The position numbers were made by a program, and so were the translations under genes. The notes below the pieces were generated by a model. It saw only the letters and a list, made by a program, of their open reading frames with translations. It had not been told where the DNA came from and ran no database searches. Shown here in pieces: positions 25,516 through 35,689 of a stretch of DNA of 64,000 bases. The first letter of the stretch is position 1. The number at the start of each line of letters is the position of its first letter. Location: contig NMRA01000342.1 of the NCBI GenBank assembly GCA_002633005.1, positions 272,056 to 336,055 of the forward strand, written 5' to 3'. Origin of the DNA: Phoronis australis. Lineage: Eukaryota; Phoronida; Phoronidae.

Positions 25516-25790
25516 GGCAATCGCTGCACAAATAAAAAAGTGCATGTTTATTCAACGTTTCTTTCGTCTATTTATTAGACATCATCAAGACATATACAAT
25601 CAGATAGCAAGTGTCGACATACAGGTTACATCCAATAGTGAAATGAGAGAAGTAAGAAATACTCTCATTTCACTACATGGATGTAACAGGTTGACTGGTA
25701 TGTCGACACTTGCTGTCTGATTGTATATATCCTGATGATGTCTAATGAAGTGAAATGAACATGAACTTTTCTATTTGTGCAGCGATTGTC
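25516..25790. mobile_element. foldback element, about 275 bp
   Basis: The left end GGCAATCGCTGCACAAATA is mirrored by TATTTGTGCAGCGATTGTCC at the right end. The inner segments CAAGTGTCGACATAC and GTATGTCGACACTTG also pair, as do GGTTACATCC and GGATGTAAC and the two ATTTCACT-type segments. The arms are about 125 bp with a very short loop. No coding capacity is present. It resembles a non-autonomous foldback element. Confidence 0.8.
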
Positions 25791-25794
25791 CATT

Positions 25795-28085
25795 TTTTAA
25801 TTCATAGCAGAGACGCTTAGGATAAATATTAATTCATATCACTTTCCCAAAACTCCGTATGGGTGGAAGAATAAACAGTTAAGTGTCCCAATATTATTTA
25901 GCATTACAGATGAGTCTAATGCCGTTCACCTTTTTTCTTACAGTGAGAGACCTCAATATTCACAAAGGACTTTAGGATAGCGATCATCGTGAGAGGCACC
26001 GTAAAAAATTCAGCTGTTCAAAAATCCCTACGAAAATGTTAGCTATATAAAAATTAACGAGCAACAAAAATAAAGGGTTATCTGTCTGAAACAAAACCAT
26101 ATGAAAGCGTGATGTTTTAATTGAAGGTCCCCTACAAATGGGTCTCTTTCTTGAGTTCTTTGCCCTAAAGGTGTGGATATACTAGACGGAAAAACATTGT
26201 CAAGTACACCCCATACACACCCAGTTATTTGACCAATAAACATACAGTTTCTGAAACCTATCAACATATCCATCGCCAACATGCAACAGGTGTCACACAT
26301 AAAAAGGCACAAACAACAATTACAGGCAACAACAAGATGGAATGTTGTGATGGGCCTCATAAAGAAGCAGACAAAACATGGAAGAAATATGAAGCCTGGA
26401 GAGGGGCAAAAAATGAACAACGCCTCAGGCAAACACAATAGAATGAATGAAAAAAGTAATTCTGTTTTATAAACATATCTTAGACACGCTGATTGGTCGC
26501 GATAAAAGCAGGTGTTGATGTTAAGTGAATGCGAGGAATGTTTGTAAATCCTCTGAGCTATGTACGCCACTGGTCTCATCTTTCACTACTCTCATTTTTG
26601 TCCTACCTCTCATATTCACTTGACCAGATTTGTTTGACAGGTATTGATACTGTCAGTGAGAGCTTGGTGGCCAGTAACACCCCAAGTCAGACACCACAAG
26701 CACCACCTATTGACCTAAAACAAAACTGACAACCAAAAATGCTGCATCACATTGATCACATTTTTCATGCGAATTTGATACAGGGTATTGTTTGACCTAA
26801 TTCCTAATGGGTAATGATGGAGGGACTTGTGGGTGAGTTGATGTAGTTTATCACAGTGACACAAACAATACAGCATAGCACATCCAACCCACTTAGCTTC
26901 ATTTGTTGAAGTCGAAGAATTTTGTCAAAAATTGTACTGGAAATTTCCAAATATAGGCCCATCGGTGGATATTTGAAAAACGACCATTCAAAAATGTCAA
27001 GTCAAATCAAATATACGCTCGGTGGCATTTTTGAAAAAGAGGGTGTACTTTCGGAAACTGTCAACATTTTTGACGTAATTTTTGTAAGACAAACATTAGT
27101 TGTGAAGGTTTCTGAAATAAACACGTACTCTTTAATGTACATAGTTGTAAGAATTTTATTCGTCCATATTTATTTGACATCCAAATAAACACAGTGACTT
27201 AAAACTGTCTTTTACACTATGCTAACAGAACAATCTATCAGATTTTCAAAACAAGCAAACAATTACCGCCCACTGAGGACAGATCTGAATGTCTACAACT
27301 TGGACCACATACAGATATAATTTTGGTACATGCCAGGGGTAATTTTAAAAATAACTTTTTCGATTCAGATCACAACCAAAAGGTGGTTGAATGGCCCACT
27401 GCCAGCAGGCACAGAATATTTTTGTACATGAATCACTTGACAAATCAAATTGACCCTGAACTCAGAAAACAAGGACCAAGGACACCACCTATGGGCAAAA
27501 AAAAGAACTGAGAAGTCAGACAAAGTAAATGTTGTATATCTCCTACAGTTGGCAGATTATGCTTAATAGACTAACACAGTGCTGACAGTTTGCAGATGTG
27601 TGAAAAGACAACAATGCATCCAGCTATAATTTAAGCTGGTCACAACTGTTGCTAAAGCAATTCAGGATAAATAGAACACATTGTCTTTTGGGGCATCAAA
27701 AGTAAACTGACAAACATGATTCAGGAAGGAACTCCCCTGCGACATGAAGGCATCGAAATGCATCGCAGATGCAACACTGTAATGTAATGGATCATAAAAC
27801 AGCATCTGTCCAGCAAACAATATGGCTGAAAAGTAGAATTTTGCTAGTTTGAACTAAATCCCCCAAAAATTAAGATTGAGAAAATACTTGGCTATCAACA
27901 AAGTGCAAACAGTCTGGTGGTCATAAACAACACTAATTTGACAAGCAAAGAAGTCGGCCATAGAAAAATGGCAATAAATTGTTTTTGTGTGAATGATTGA
28001 AGAAACAGACTGACTTATAGTTTGTGCATTATTTTAGTAGTACCCTTCAGTTGGAAGTACAGGCTACCTGAGCAGGACAGCTCAC
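25795..28085. other. non-coding stretch, no supported gene
   Basis: A 178-residue minus frame at 26043-26579 is Phe/Cys-rich and overlaps plus frames. It has no motif and is treated as chance. A plus segment after an acceptor-like TTTGACAG at 26640 reads GIDTVSESLVASNTPSQT to a stop at about 26727. It could be a terminal exon but has no support beyond composition. Confidence 0.35.
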
Positions 28086-28100
28086 ACACTTATATGAGCA

Positions 28101-28355
28101 TAGCCCCTCGCTATATATTAAAAAATAATTGCAGGCGGTCTGATACACGTTGCACCAGACGTGCGCAGGCCTCGCATGTGGGCCCATTGCACTGATCACC
28201 TGGAAATATTTTTATGCTTTATTAATATATGGTTAAAACCGAGCTGAGGAGCTAGAAACCTGGCTCAAGGGTTTAGCAGTGTGACCTGGTGGGACTCGAA
28301 CCCACGACCTCGAGTAAAGAAAGCGGGCACTTATCAACCAGGCCGCACTGCCTCC
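28101..28355 (-). mobile_element. tRNA-derived SINE
   Basis: On the minus strand the element begins with a tRNA-like head. It carries a pol III B-box-like GGTTCGAGTCCC inside a T-arm-like GGTCGTGGGTTCGAGTCC, and a degenerate A box in GCGGCCTGGTTGATAAG. An unrelated body and an AT-rich tail follow. Near-duplicate flanks (CACTTATATGAGCA on the left, CACTATATGAGCA on the right) look like a target-site duplication. A second, headless copy lies at about 59478-59650. Confidence 0.75.
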
Positions 28356-28370
28356 TCACTATATGAGCAC

Positions 28371-28385
28371 ACACGCACACGCATA

Positions 28386-28422
<37 letters not shown>
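28371..28422. repeat. (AC)n microsatellite
   Basis: A run of AC dinucleotides with a few CG-containing interruptions, directly beside the SINE. Confidence 0.95.
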
Positions 28423-28489
28423 GCAGTGAACATATAAACTGGTCTGGTGTCCTAAATCTATTCATATTCAGCCTGCAGGCAATCCTTAC

Positions 28490-28565
28490 CTGGCACTGAC
28501 CACGTATGCAGACATCAGTTGCGCCTTCTTCGCACAGGGTACCATCAGCAACAAAGGGCGCAAGC
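28490..28565 (-). CDS. ADAMTSL/ADAMTS-like gene: cysteine-rich module, 3' exon
   Basis: Reading leftwards, the acceptor TTTTCCGTCAG precedes 76 coding bases ending at the strong donor CAG then GTAAGG. The product, LAPFVADGTLCEEG followed by ATDVCIRGQCQ, matches the conserved part of the ADAMTS/ADAMTSL cysteine-rich module, where a V-x-DGT-x-C segment is followed by a D-x-C-x-x-G-x-C segment. Three cysteines are in the expected places. The first base completes a codon, so the upstream exon must end in phase 2; this exon ends in phase 0. The next module in the family, a CGVCGG-type spacer start, was not found downstream. Secreted matrix role inferred from the family. Confidence 0.85.
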
Positions 28566-28899
28566 CTGACGGAAAACAGGAACCCCACCGCTAGACAGAC
28601 TAGCTCGCATTTGTTTGTAGATGAAGCTACAAAAATTGTTCACCATTAAGAATTAACATCGTGTCCGTCTGTATTTAATGGATGCCTCAGCGATTTTTAG
28701 CTGTCAATCAGGTCAACAGATTTGGGGCATTACTAATGCTATAGGAATTGTTTTAGAAATGTTCCACTATTGCATGAGAGGCTATCAAAAACAGGAATTT
28801 AATGATTTTTAAATAATTTTAAAAAATCAAATGCTACATCAAGCGATTTCATATTGAACATTCATTTCAAAGAGAATTTGGTCATTTTAATGATACTGT

Positions 28900-29400
28900 T
28901 GTTTTACAATGAATAATGCTGCCTCTGTCAATCCTTTCTTGTTCCGTACAATAGTGCACAGCAGAGGTGAAATATGATCAAAATACAATCGGTAAAATTC
29001 ATCGTGGTATGGTGACAGCAAACCTCAAACGAACTCATATCCAATAGCCTGCATCGGCCTCACATATTTGCCACACTTTAATGCTCCACTTAGTGGGTTT
29101 GACTGGCATGTTTTGACGGAAAGTGTAAAGTGTAACCACTCTTTAACTCCGATCATGCTCTCATCAATTTGCAACTGACATCCAGGTTTGTACATTTCTA
29201 TTAGCCTGGGCTCAAGCACGTCAAGCAAATAGTTTTACCTTGAACAGGGGATCATAGTTAGGTACAGTACACTGGCTTGTTGCTGTTTGCTGGAGGCACG
29301 GAGATTAACTATTGATTTATTTTGGATAACTGGTGTCTTGTCATGATAGAAGAAATGGTTCACCAAATCTGTGGTCAGTACTCTAATACATCCATAGTCT
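28900..29400 (-). pseudogene. decayed piggyBac-type transposase fragment
   Basis: Reading leftwards, MYKPGCQLQIDESMIGVKEW (from about 29193) matches the DDE_Tnp_1_7/piggyBac segment around the catalytic IDESMI aspartate. Just upstream, in another frame, PNYDPLFKVK fits the DPLxKVRP-type segment, so there is a frameshift. Downstream, after a stop near 29025, HDEFYRLYFDHISPLL and VRNKKGL resemble the DNFYTS and GTVRxNRKGLP blocks. The catalytic DNFYTS block has changed to DEFYRLY. Broken frames show it is inactive. It lies inside an intron of the ADAMTSL-like gene. No TTAA-flanked ends were located. Confidence 0.75.
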
Positions 29401-30474
29401 AGGAAAGGTTTTAATTTCCATCACAGTAGTAATGCAAATAAAACATGAATTTCTAAGTAATTGTTGGCCATCATTTTTAATTGGGGTTTAATTTGCAAAA
29501 ATTTTTGATCGGCATACCTGTCGGTTTTACTGGTGAGTCAAACAAATCCTCTCCTAAAAACAAGGAGAAGTAATCCAGTGCCTTTTCATTTCAGGTGATG
29601 ATGACACACACTGGAAATCTCTTGGAAAGCACCTAAATTGGATGCATTCAAGTCCGCAATCAAACTGGCAGTCAACGGTTGTAAAAATTTATCATCTGAA
29701 AATTCATTGCTCAATGAGCTCACCATGAACATCGATATCCGATTCGATGATGACTCGATGATGACACGATGAACTTTAATTTAGCTGTAGATTCCGATAC
29801 TTGCTTGCCAGTAAAACCGAAGAAACCATCATCACTGTCAATCAAACATCATGCGATGTCATGGGGCCTTTAAATCCTTACTAATGTATTGGTTGTCACG
29901 CTTCTTTTGCGGCAAAACTGGGCAAAATCATTTGTTCATTTCGAAGAAATTAACGAAATGTTATTCTCAGATAAAATGGCTTCCAAAACCGACACAAATT
30001 ATTGTTCTTGGGTGAGATATCTGGACTTTCACTTGATCTAAAAACAGAGAGGTTGAAAAGGTCGGACTGGGCTGTGTGAAGTCAGGCCGGTAAGGCCTGT
30101 TAAAGCACAAAAGGTTCAATAAAAATGGCCGACTCCTTTCAGAACGATCAACTTCAGCTTAGTCATATAATCGTTCACAACAGAAAAACATTGAAAATTA
30201 AACGAAGAGGCCAGAGTACGCCTCATACATGGTCCAGACCGTAAAATGATTCTGAAAAAACAAACATAATAATATGACTATTCGGAGCTCGAGAGTAAGT
30301 TGCAGAGAGACAATTGCCAACCGATGATCCCATCACTCTCACTTGCTCATTGATTCCAGAAATATTCATGCCACTGTAGGCCCAAATTTAAACTTCGTGA
30401 CCATGCCTTATGTGAGAAAATGACCTTGCAATACCCATGTTACACAATTTCCTTCAAAATCTTAGTCGCCTTAC

Positions 30475-30577
30475 CGTCGGGATATGGAATCCAAGTATAG
30501 CGCCTATTGTAGTATAGTCGACTGTCATGCCTTGAGCACTGGTCTTCACGGAATGTTTTTGTCCCATTAGGACACTT
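30475..30577 (-). CDS. ADAMTSL/ADAMTS-like gene: cysteine-rich module, 5' exon
   Basis: Reading leftwards, the acceptor TTGTTGTTGCAG precedes 103 coding bases ending at the donor GACG then GTAAGG. The product begins KCPNGTKTFREDQCSRHD and ends in RRYTWIPYPDG. This is the classic start of the ADAMTS/ADAMTSL/papilin cysteine-rich module: the final Cys-Pro of the TSP1 repeat, the FRExQC motif, then a Y-x-W-x-P segment. It begins in phase 0, directly following the GC-donor exon at 31842-31938, and ends in phase 1. It cannot join the 28490-28565 exon directly, so one exon carrying the C-x-L-x-C segment is missing between them. Confidence 0.9.
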
Positions 30578-31261
30578 CTGCAACAACAAAGCTTTGGCAT
30601 TAGGGCGAGTGCAGACGTAGAGTTATAAGCCCCTCAAATGCTAATTAGCTCAGCTCATTGCTCACGTCCGAGGTAAAATATGATGTGGTGAGGCAACTGT
30701 TTCACATGGTGGATTTTTTTTTACCTGGCAGGCGTATTTCCTCACACCATGAGGCCGAGGTGAGCTATGTGCTTAGCTGATTACTTTTGGCAAGCAACAT
30801 TTTTGTTGATGCAACGAATAGGTCTATGAGTACTTCACTTACAGTAAGTATGGGTAACCCGCATCGAGGTATGAGCTGAGCTGTAGTACATTTGAGGAGG
30901 ACAGCTCAGCTGTTGTGGCTACGTTTATAGAAGCAAGTTGGTGTATTCCTGAATGGTGGTATATCAAGGCTAAAACGGGCTTTGAAGTAAAACAGATAGA
31001 AAAGTAGGGCAGAAATTCCCCCCAGGCTCTTACAAAGTACGGTGAGTACACCAAAGGGTATTAGGTAGTCACAAAACCAGTCTCTCAGCAGTAGTGAAGC
31101 CACAAAATGTGGCCTCTGCAAATTAACGCCGATGCCACTCAGATCTGAATCCGGCAGACTAAGTTGAGAGTCGAGACACCCGAGACAGAAAGAGTGATAA
31201 ATTGCAAGGCACTCACCAAAAAGTTGGCAAATTGACTTTGCTTTTTCATTGGTAGTTGTAC

Positions 31262-31562
31262 CCTGAATTAACCAATGGCAACTTGGTGCATGGCCAGCAT
31301 GGGCCTAAAGTGAATTTAACCTTTCTCAATGCAAGTGAAGATCGCCAACGGCAACTCAGTGCGTGGCTAGCACAGGCCTAAAGTGGACTTAACCTTTCTC
31401 ACTGCAAGCGAAGATCGCCAGTGGCAAGTTGGTGTATGACTAGCATAAGCTTAAAGTAAATTTAACCTTTCTCACTGCAGGCAAAGATCGCCAGTGGCAA
31501 GTTGGTGTATGGCTAGAATAGGCCTAAAGTAAATTTAACCTTTCTCACTGCAGGTACAGATC
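31262..31562. repeat. 73-bp minisatellite, four copies
   Basis: The core TTAACCTTTCTCA(C/A)TGCA recurs at about 31318, 31391, 31464 and 31537, exactly 73 bp apart. Each unit also carries GATCGCCA and GGCAA...TGG blocks. It lies in an intron of the ADAMTSL-like gene. Confidence 0.9.
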
Positions 31563-31841
31563 ACAACTGTGCAGCTTCACAGATTACAAGTATCTCAAGA
31601 CAGGGAAATCAAACTTAGCGCATTGTATGAAGTCATAGATTTGCGGTTCACATACGCAGTCATTTATACACAAAATTTTAAGAAAATATACGTAATACAC
31701 TGGAAAATCCATGATATCATCATGGGGGTCCAACCTCAATGTACCAAAGACAGACATACCCCATAGTCCTAAAAATGGTTTGCCCCTCCAAAATCTGCCT
31801 ATGTTGTATATAATGAAAAAAAATCATGAAATTTTACTTGC

Positions 31842-31938
31842 CTGTATGTTGCATGGACGAAACTGTTTATACGGTCCAGCACAACTTGTCTTCTTTGACC
31901 TAACATTGCTTGTATCAGATCTGGAACGGTATAATATC
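31842..31938 (-). CDS. ADAMTSL/ADAMTS-like gene: second half of TSP1 repeat
   Basis: Reading leftwards, the acceptor AAGGACTTCAG precedes 97 coding bases. The first base completes the Gly codon left in phase 2 by the 35540-35688 exon. The product ends KKTSCAGPYKQFRPCNIQ, matching the closing C-x-G-P...FRxCNxQxC part of a TSP1 repeat. Its reading then runs in phase 0 into KCPNG of the next exon. The donor is CAG then GCAAGT, a GC-AG donor with otherwise ideal consensus. The stretch before the Cys (ILYRSRSDTSNVRSKK) is longer and more basic than in most TSP1 repeats. Phase agreement on both sides makes the exon secure. Confidence 0.85.
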
Positions 31939-32019
31939 CTGAAGTCCTTGATGTACTACAACAAATTGTTGTAGAGCGTGTAGTCAACCTGTCTTGTGAA
32001 CCAAGCACGCGTGTTGTCC

Positions 32020-32110
32020 TGGTGACTCCAACTGGGGTTCCTGACTTTTCTGTGTTTATTTGATATATTTCACTATTGGACAACCTCAGTGTCTATGTAT
32101 ATTCACTAAT
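32020..32110 (+). mobile_element. headless copy of tRNA-derived SINE body
   Basis: The segment containing CTGACTTTTCTGTGTTTATT and CAACCTCAGTGTCTATGTAT matches the body of the adjacent SINE at 32238-32365, but the tRNA-like head is absent. It carries a small insertion (GATAT) relative to that copy. Confidence 0.6.
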
Positions 32111-32237
32111 TAAAACATACTGGCAAATTGCTGATTATATAATTGTCCAAATCTCATGAGGAAAAGGTGAAATGCTGCTCACAGCATGTACGACATAACA
32201 GTTGGCAGCAAACAGTAATTGCACAGATATCGAGTCC

Positions 32238-32365
32238 TCAGTAACTCAATAGTAAGAGCACTAGACCGGCAATCTAGAGACCTGTGGTTTAATTCCGAGT
32301 TAGGGTTTCTGACTTTTCTGTGTTTATTTCACTATTGGCCAACCTCAGCGTCTATATATTTACTG
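32238..32365 (+). mobile_element. tRNA-derived SINE with Ala-like head
   Basis: The head AGTAACTCAATAGTAAGAGC resembles a D-arm/A box. CTAGACCGGCAATCTAG forms an anticodon-like stem-loop with GGC in the loop, and GGTTTAATTCC is a degenerate B box. No acceptor stem closes, so it is not a working tRNA. The body CTGACTTTTCTGTG...CAACCTCAGCGTC is shared with 32020-32110. Confidence 0.65.
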
Positions 32366-32369
32366 TTTT

Positions 32370-35000
32370 AACAAGGGTGAACTCTTACTACAGGTCATCA
32401 CCTTGACAACCCATCGGCAAGACTGGCTAATCATTCCCCTTTTTAACCTTTCAAAGATCAGTAAAAAGTACTTTTCTGGTGAATTACTGTTCATTCACAG
32501 CACTTCAATTGACAGTATTTGATCGCATGAGTTTTTTGTTACGAAATCAGGCAGTGTGGTGAATTATTATATATGGTGCGTCTCAGATGCAACAGAGGTC
32601 TCCCTAGATCTTGTCTAGTCGCTTGTATTATTTTTAGTCAATGAGATGTGTCACCTGCAAAGCATTCTCTTACAGACATTTTGATGCTAGTGGTTACACA
32701 CAATATCTCTTCAGCTCTTTAGGTCTAATCACAGTTTTGTCATAACCAATCTGTTATTTCCAGGTTACCATTTCCTGACACATCAATAGGTATAATTCAA
32801 TTTATCACCAAGTAAATCAGATAGGCATAAAGTCTCAGAATAGGAACATCACAAGACCGAAAATATCTCTCAAGAGAAACCTAACATGAACATCACCATG
32901 CATTATTCAAGCATCAGTGGTTGGATTTCAACCTTAAGTAAAAATCATGGTTGGAGAGTTGCCAAAATCTCGGGCGGAAAACGCCCCCGGTTTAGTAGCG
33001 GCTTTAAAAGCTGATGGCAAAGTCACATGCTCCCCAAAGGATTGCAACATTTTAGGCTACAAAGTGCAATGTGAAGTTCAGCTCATTGACTAACGGAAAA
33101 GTTGATTAATTACACAGTTAGGTTTTGGCACAAACTTCTCTCAGAAAAATAACCCGGGCGACAGATTGTTTAATCTCAACACTAAGAATAGTTATGCAAC
33201 AACTAAATATGAATTATCAAAACTCTTTATATGCATTTTTGGCATAAAGCATTAATCTTAATTCACATGGTGTCAAACAAGGACACTCACTCAGTCATGT
33301 TTGCTTGAATGCAAGGAATTCATTGAAATTGAAATTTACAGGCATGGTGAATTGATTTATTATCAAGGAGTTTACCGGGTGAACATTGGTGACGAGTGCT
33401 CTGACCAATCGATAATGAGTTCGCAGAATGAAGAGCAAAAATTGGTTTATTTGACTGACTTATAAATATATGCTGCCTGATCACCGCCCAAGGGCAAGGT
33501 CACATTCATTGTCAAATTGAATGGTAAATACCGTCAGAGGTCCTGAAGTCATGAGTGCCCTAAAGTCATGAACGATTTTATTTCCTCTTCTGCGCGGTCC
33601 TGCGACATCTGGCGTTGAAGTTTCCAGCGATCATCTGCTTACGAACGTCAAACGAATACCCGGACGTGTTCGTATTCACAATATGATAACAAACAGTGAG
33701 TGAGTGGCTTCTTTTTTCAAATGTATCTTAAAAACAGCATATTTCACTAATTCACTTTTTGGGCATTTTGGGATATATTTTCGAAAATATTTATCATTCA
33801 GATTTACTCAAACATGCGCTCCAGGGGTAGCTTGAACAATGTATCAAAATGTCCCAGGATCGATCAAGTTTTGTAAGGCCAAAGCAATAAAATACAGAGC
33901 GATAATTTATGCTGGGTTCTTAGCGTTTTACGTGAACAACCTCATTGAAAACGTCTGTGCACATCAAAGTTGGGTGCAAAACATATAACAATTTCAACTG
34001 AAACTGAATTAATAAACAATGCAATGCATTTTATGTCATCTAGAGTAATTGTAAGCACTGTAGTTGACTGGTGTGATCATACTTCGTGCATTTCCATCTA
34101 AACGAAACGTTCACGACTTTAGGGCCTCATTCAAAATGGCCCGCGATATCAGCAACCGTTTTAAAACTCTGCTTACGGATACAAACAAGGATTAAGATTG
34201 TCAAAACACGTATATTTGTGAAGGCTGATATATGTCCATGACATCACATGAGCAGTTGCTAACGGAAATTGGGTAGTATGACAATCAAGTGCTTATTATG
34301 CTTATATTAACGACTTTAGCCTAGGTCACCGGTGTCGGTGTGAACCCCTGCCTGGCAGCATATATGCTGAGCAACCACAACAGCATAGATTTTCTGAACA
34401 CTTTCGTCTTAATTCTTATGTGTTATAAATAGTTATGGTGACAAACCACGTGACTGATGAAAAGCGTTATCTGTTTGTGGTAAAGGTTTTCGATGAGCGG
34501 GTACCTTATGCTTTCTCGACAGTGACAGTGACAAATTAGCCGGACTCGACTGGGAAGTGTGACAGATTCAAAAAGCCCGCGCCAATTCTACTTAAAATCT
34601 AAGATATAAAGACAAAAATGATTATGGTAGCCAATGAATGAATACCTTTTAAGCTCCGCATTATTACTGGAAATGTGCCTTTTTCATGCACAAATAGTGT
34701 ACACTGTATCATCCACAAAAGTGAAACTTCACAGCAAATTCAGCAAAGTACAACACAACGGAACACTTCCGCACTGCTAGCGCTTCTTGTGGTCAATTGT
34801 TAAACCAGCTTGCCGGTAATGTAAGTAACTTAAATAAATAAAGTGCAAAACAAAATATTTACTCGCCCTATATTACGGGATAGCAGATAAATTTTGTATA
34901 TTTAATCAAAAGTTTAAATGAAATATCTTAAAAATTCGTGAGACACAAGTAAATAACTTTTAGTTTATTAAGTATTATAAAATCTCTTCACTGTATCAGG
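32370..35000. other. intronic stretch of the ADAMTSL-like gene, nothing recognised
   Basis: A plus-strand frame at 32947-33093 (48 codons, containing KADGKVTCSPKDCNILG) looks protein-like but has no homology that I know. Otherwise no gene, RNA or repeat was recognised. Confidence 0.4.
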
Positions 35001-35002
35001 AA

Positions 35003-35089
35003 CTCGCGATAGCTCAGTTGGTAGAGCGGAGGACTGTAGCTGGTCAAATGGCAATCCTTAGGTCGATGGTTCAAATCCGTCTCGCGAGA
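35003..35089 (+). tRNA. tRNA-Tyr (GTA) with 14-bp intron
   Basis: The acceptor arms CTCGCGA and TCGCGAG pair perfectly and the discriminator is A. TAGCTCAGTTGGTAGAGC is a canonical D-arm/A box. The anticodon GTA (35036-35038) is followed by one base and then a 14-bp intron (35040-35053) at the canonical position 37/38. GGTTCAAATCC is the B box. A T7 pol III terminator starts at 35091. Nuclear tRNA-Tyr genes in animals usually carry an intron here. It lies on the strand opposite to the ADAMTSL-like gene. Confidence 0.96.
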
Positions 35090-35539
35090 ATTTTTTTCTC
35101 CACTGTTCGCTTTTTTTCGAGTAATAAATTGATAACATGGAGTTTCGACAACTAAGGACTAGTCTGTAATCAATAGTTAGATAAAGAAACAAAAGTTCCC
35201 CGGATTATGTAGTCAGCACAAGCATCGACGCCACAAGCAGCGCAGCAGTTAATTTCAGTAATAGTATCAGGAAGTCAGTGACCAGGGAATGACTTCCTAA
35301 CATAATTTATTTTATGCTAGGAACAAGTAAACTGTACCAATAATTATCAGCAGCGCAAACGATTTAATGATTGCAAGTCGATCCTCCTATTTTACTCAGG
35401 TGCGCCCACGCTTGTTGCAAAAACTAGTTTCTTCATTACTATCGTGCCCAGGCTTGTAATATTAACTGTCAGACACGGGAGGATAGACATAACTTTTGGC
35501 TAACACATGAGATACATTCAGCCTCCCAAGCATACTTAC

Positions 35540-35688
35540 CCGGCGGTCGTGCTATTTTTTCTCACGGCAGCCATGTTGCATTTCCTTGTCCTGTAGGTCA
35601 CCCCCGTGGAGCAAGCTCTGTTACACTTCGTCCACCCGGACCATGCGCCCCATTCTACTAGTACTACCTCGCCATCGGCACTCTTGGG
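35540..35688 (-). CDS. ADAMTSL/ADAMTS-like gene: first half of TSP1 repeat
   Basis: Reading leftwards, the acceptor TTCAATTTTCAG precedes 149 coding bases ending at the donor GCCGG then GTAAGTATG. The product contains VEWGAWSGWTKCNRACSTGV and then TYRTRKCN. These are the W-x-x-W-x-x-W tryptophans, the first cysteines and the R-x-R-x-C strand of a thrombospondin type 1 repeat. WSGWTKC is a candidate C-mannosylation site (W-x-x-W) by family analogy. The exon starts in phase 0 and ends in phase 2. If the signal-peptide exon at 58546-58626 belongs to this gene, the TSP1 repeat sits right after the leader with no metalloprotease, as in ADAMTSL/papilin rather than ADAMTS. Confidence 0.92.
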
Positions 35689-35689
35689 C

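Noticed and set aside
26043-26579. 178-residue minus frame, the second longest in the window
   Set aside because: Phe/Cys/Ile-rich composition typical of antisense to A-rich DNA, two overlapping plus frames, and no domain.
28290-28350. Possible functional tRNA on the minus strand with a clear B box
   Set aside because: No acceptor stem or proper anticodon arm closes, and a second copy shows that it is a SINE.
29641-29700. Cys-rich minus segment (DCQFDCGLEC) as the missing ADAMTSL exon
   Set aside because: No acceptor gives the needed frame without an immediate stop, and the donor would be poor.
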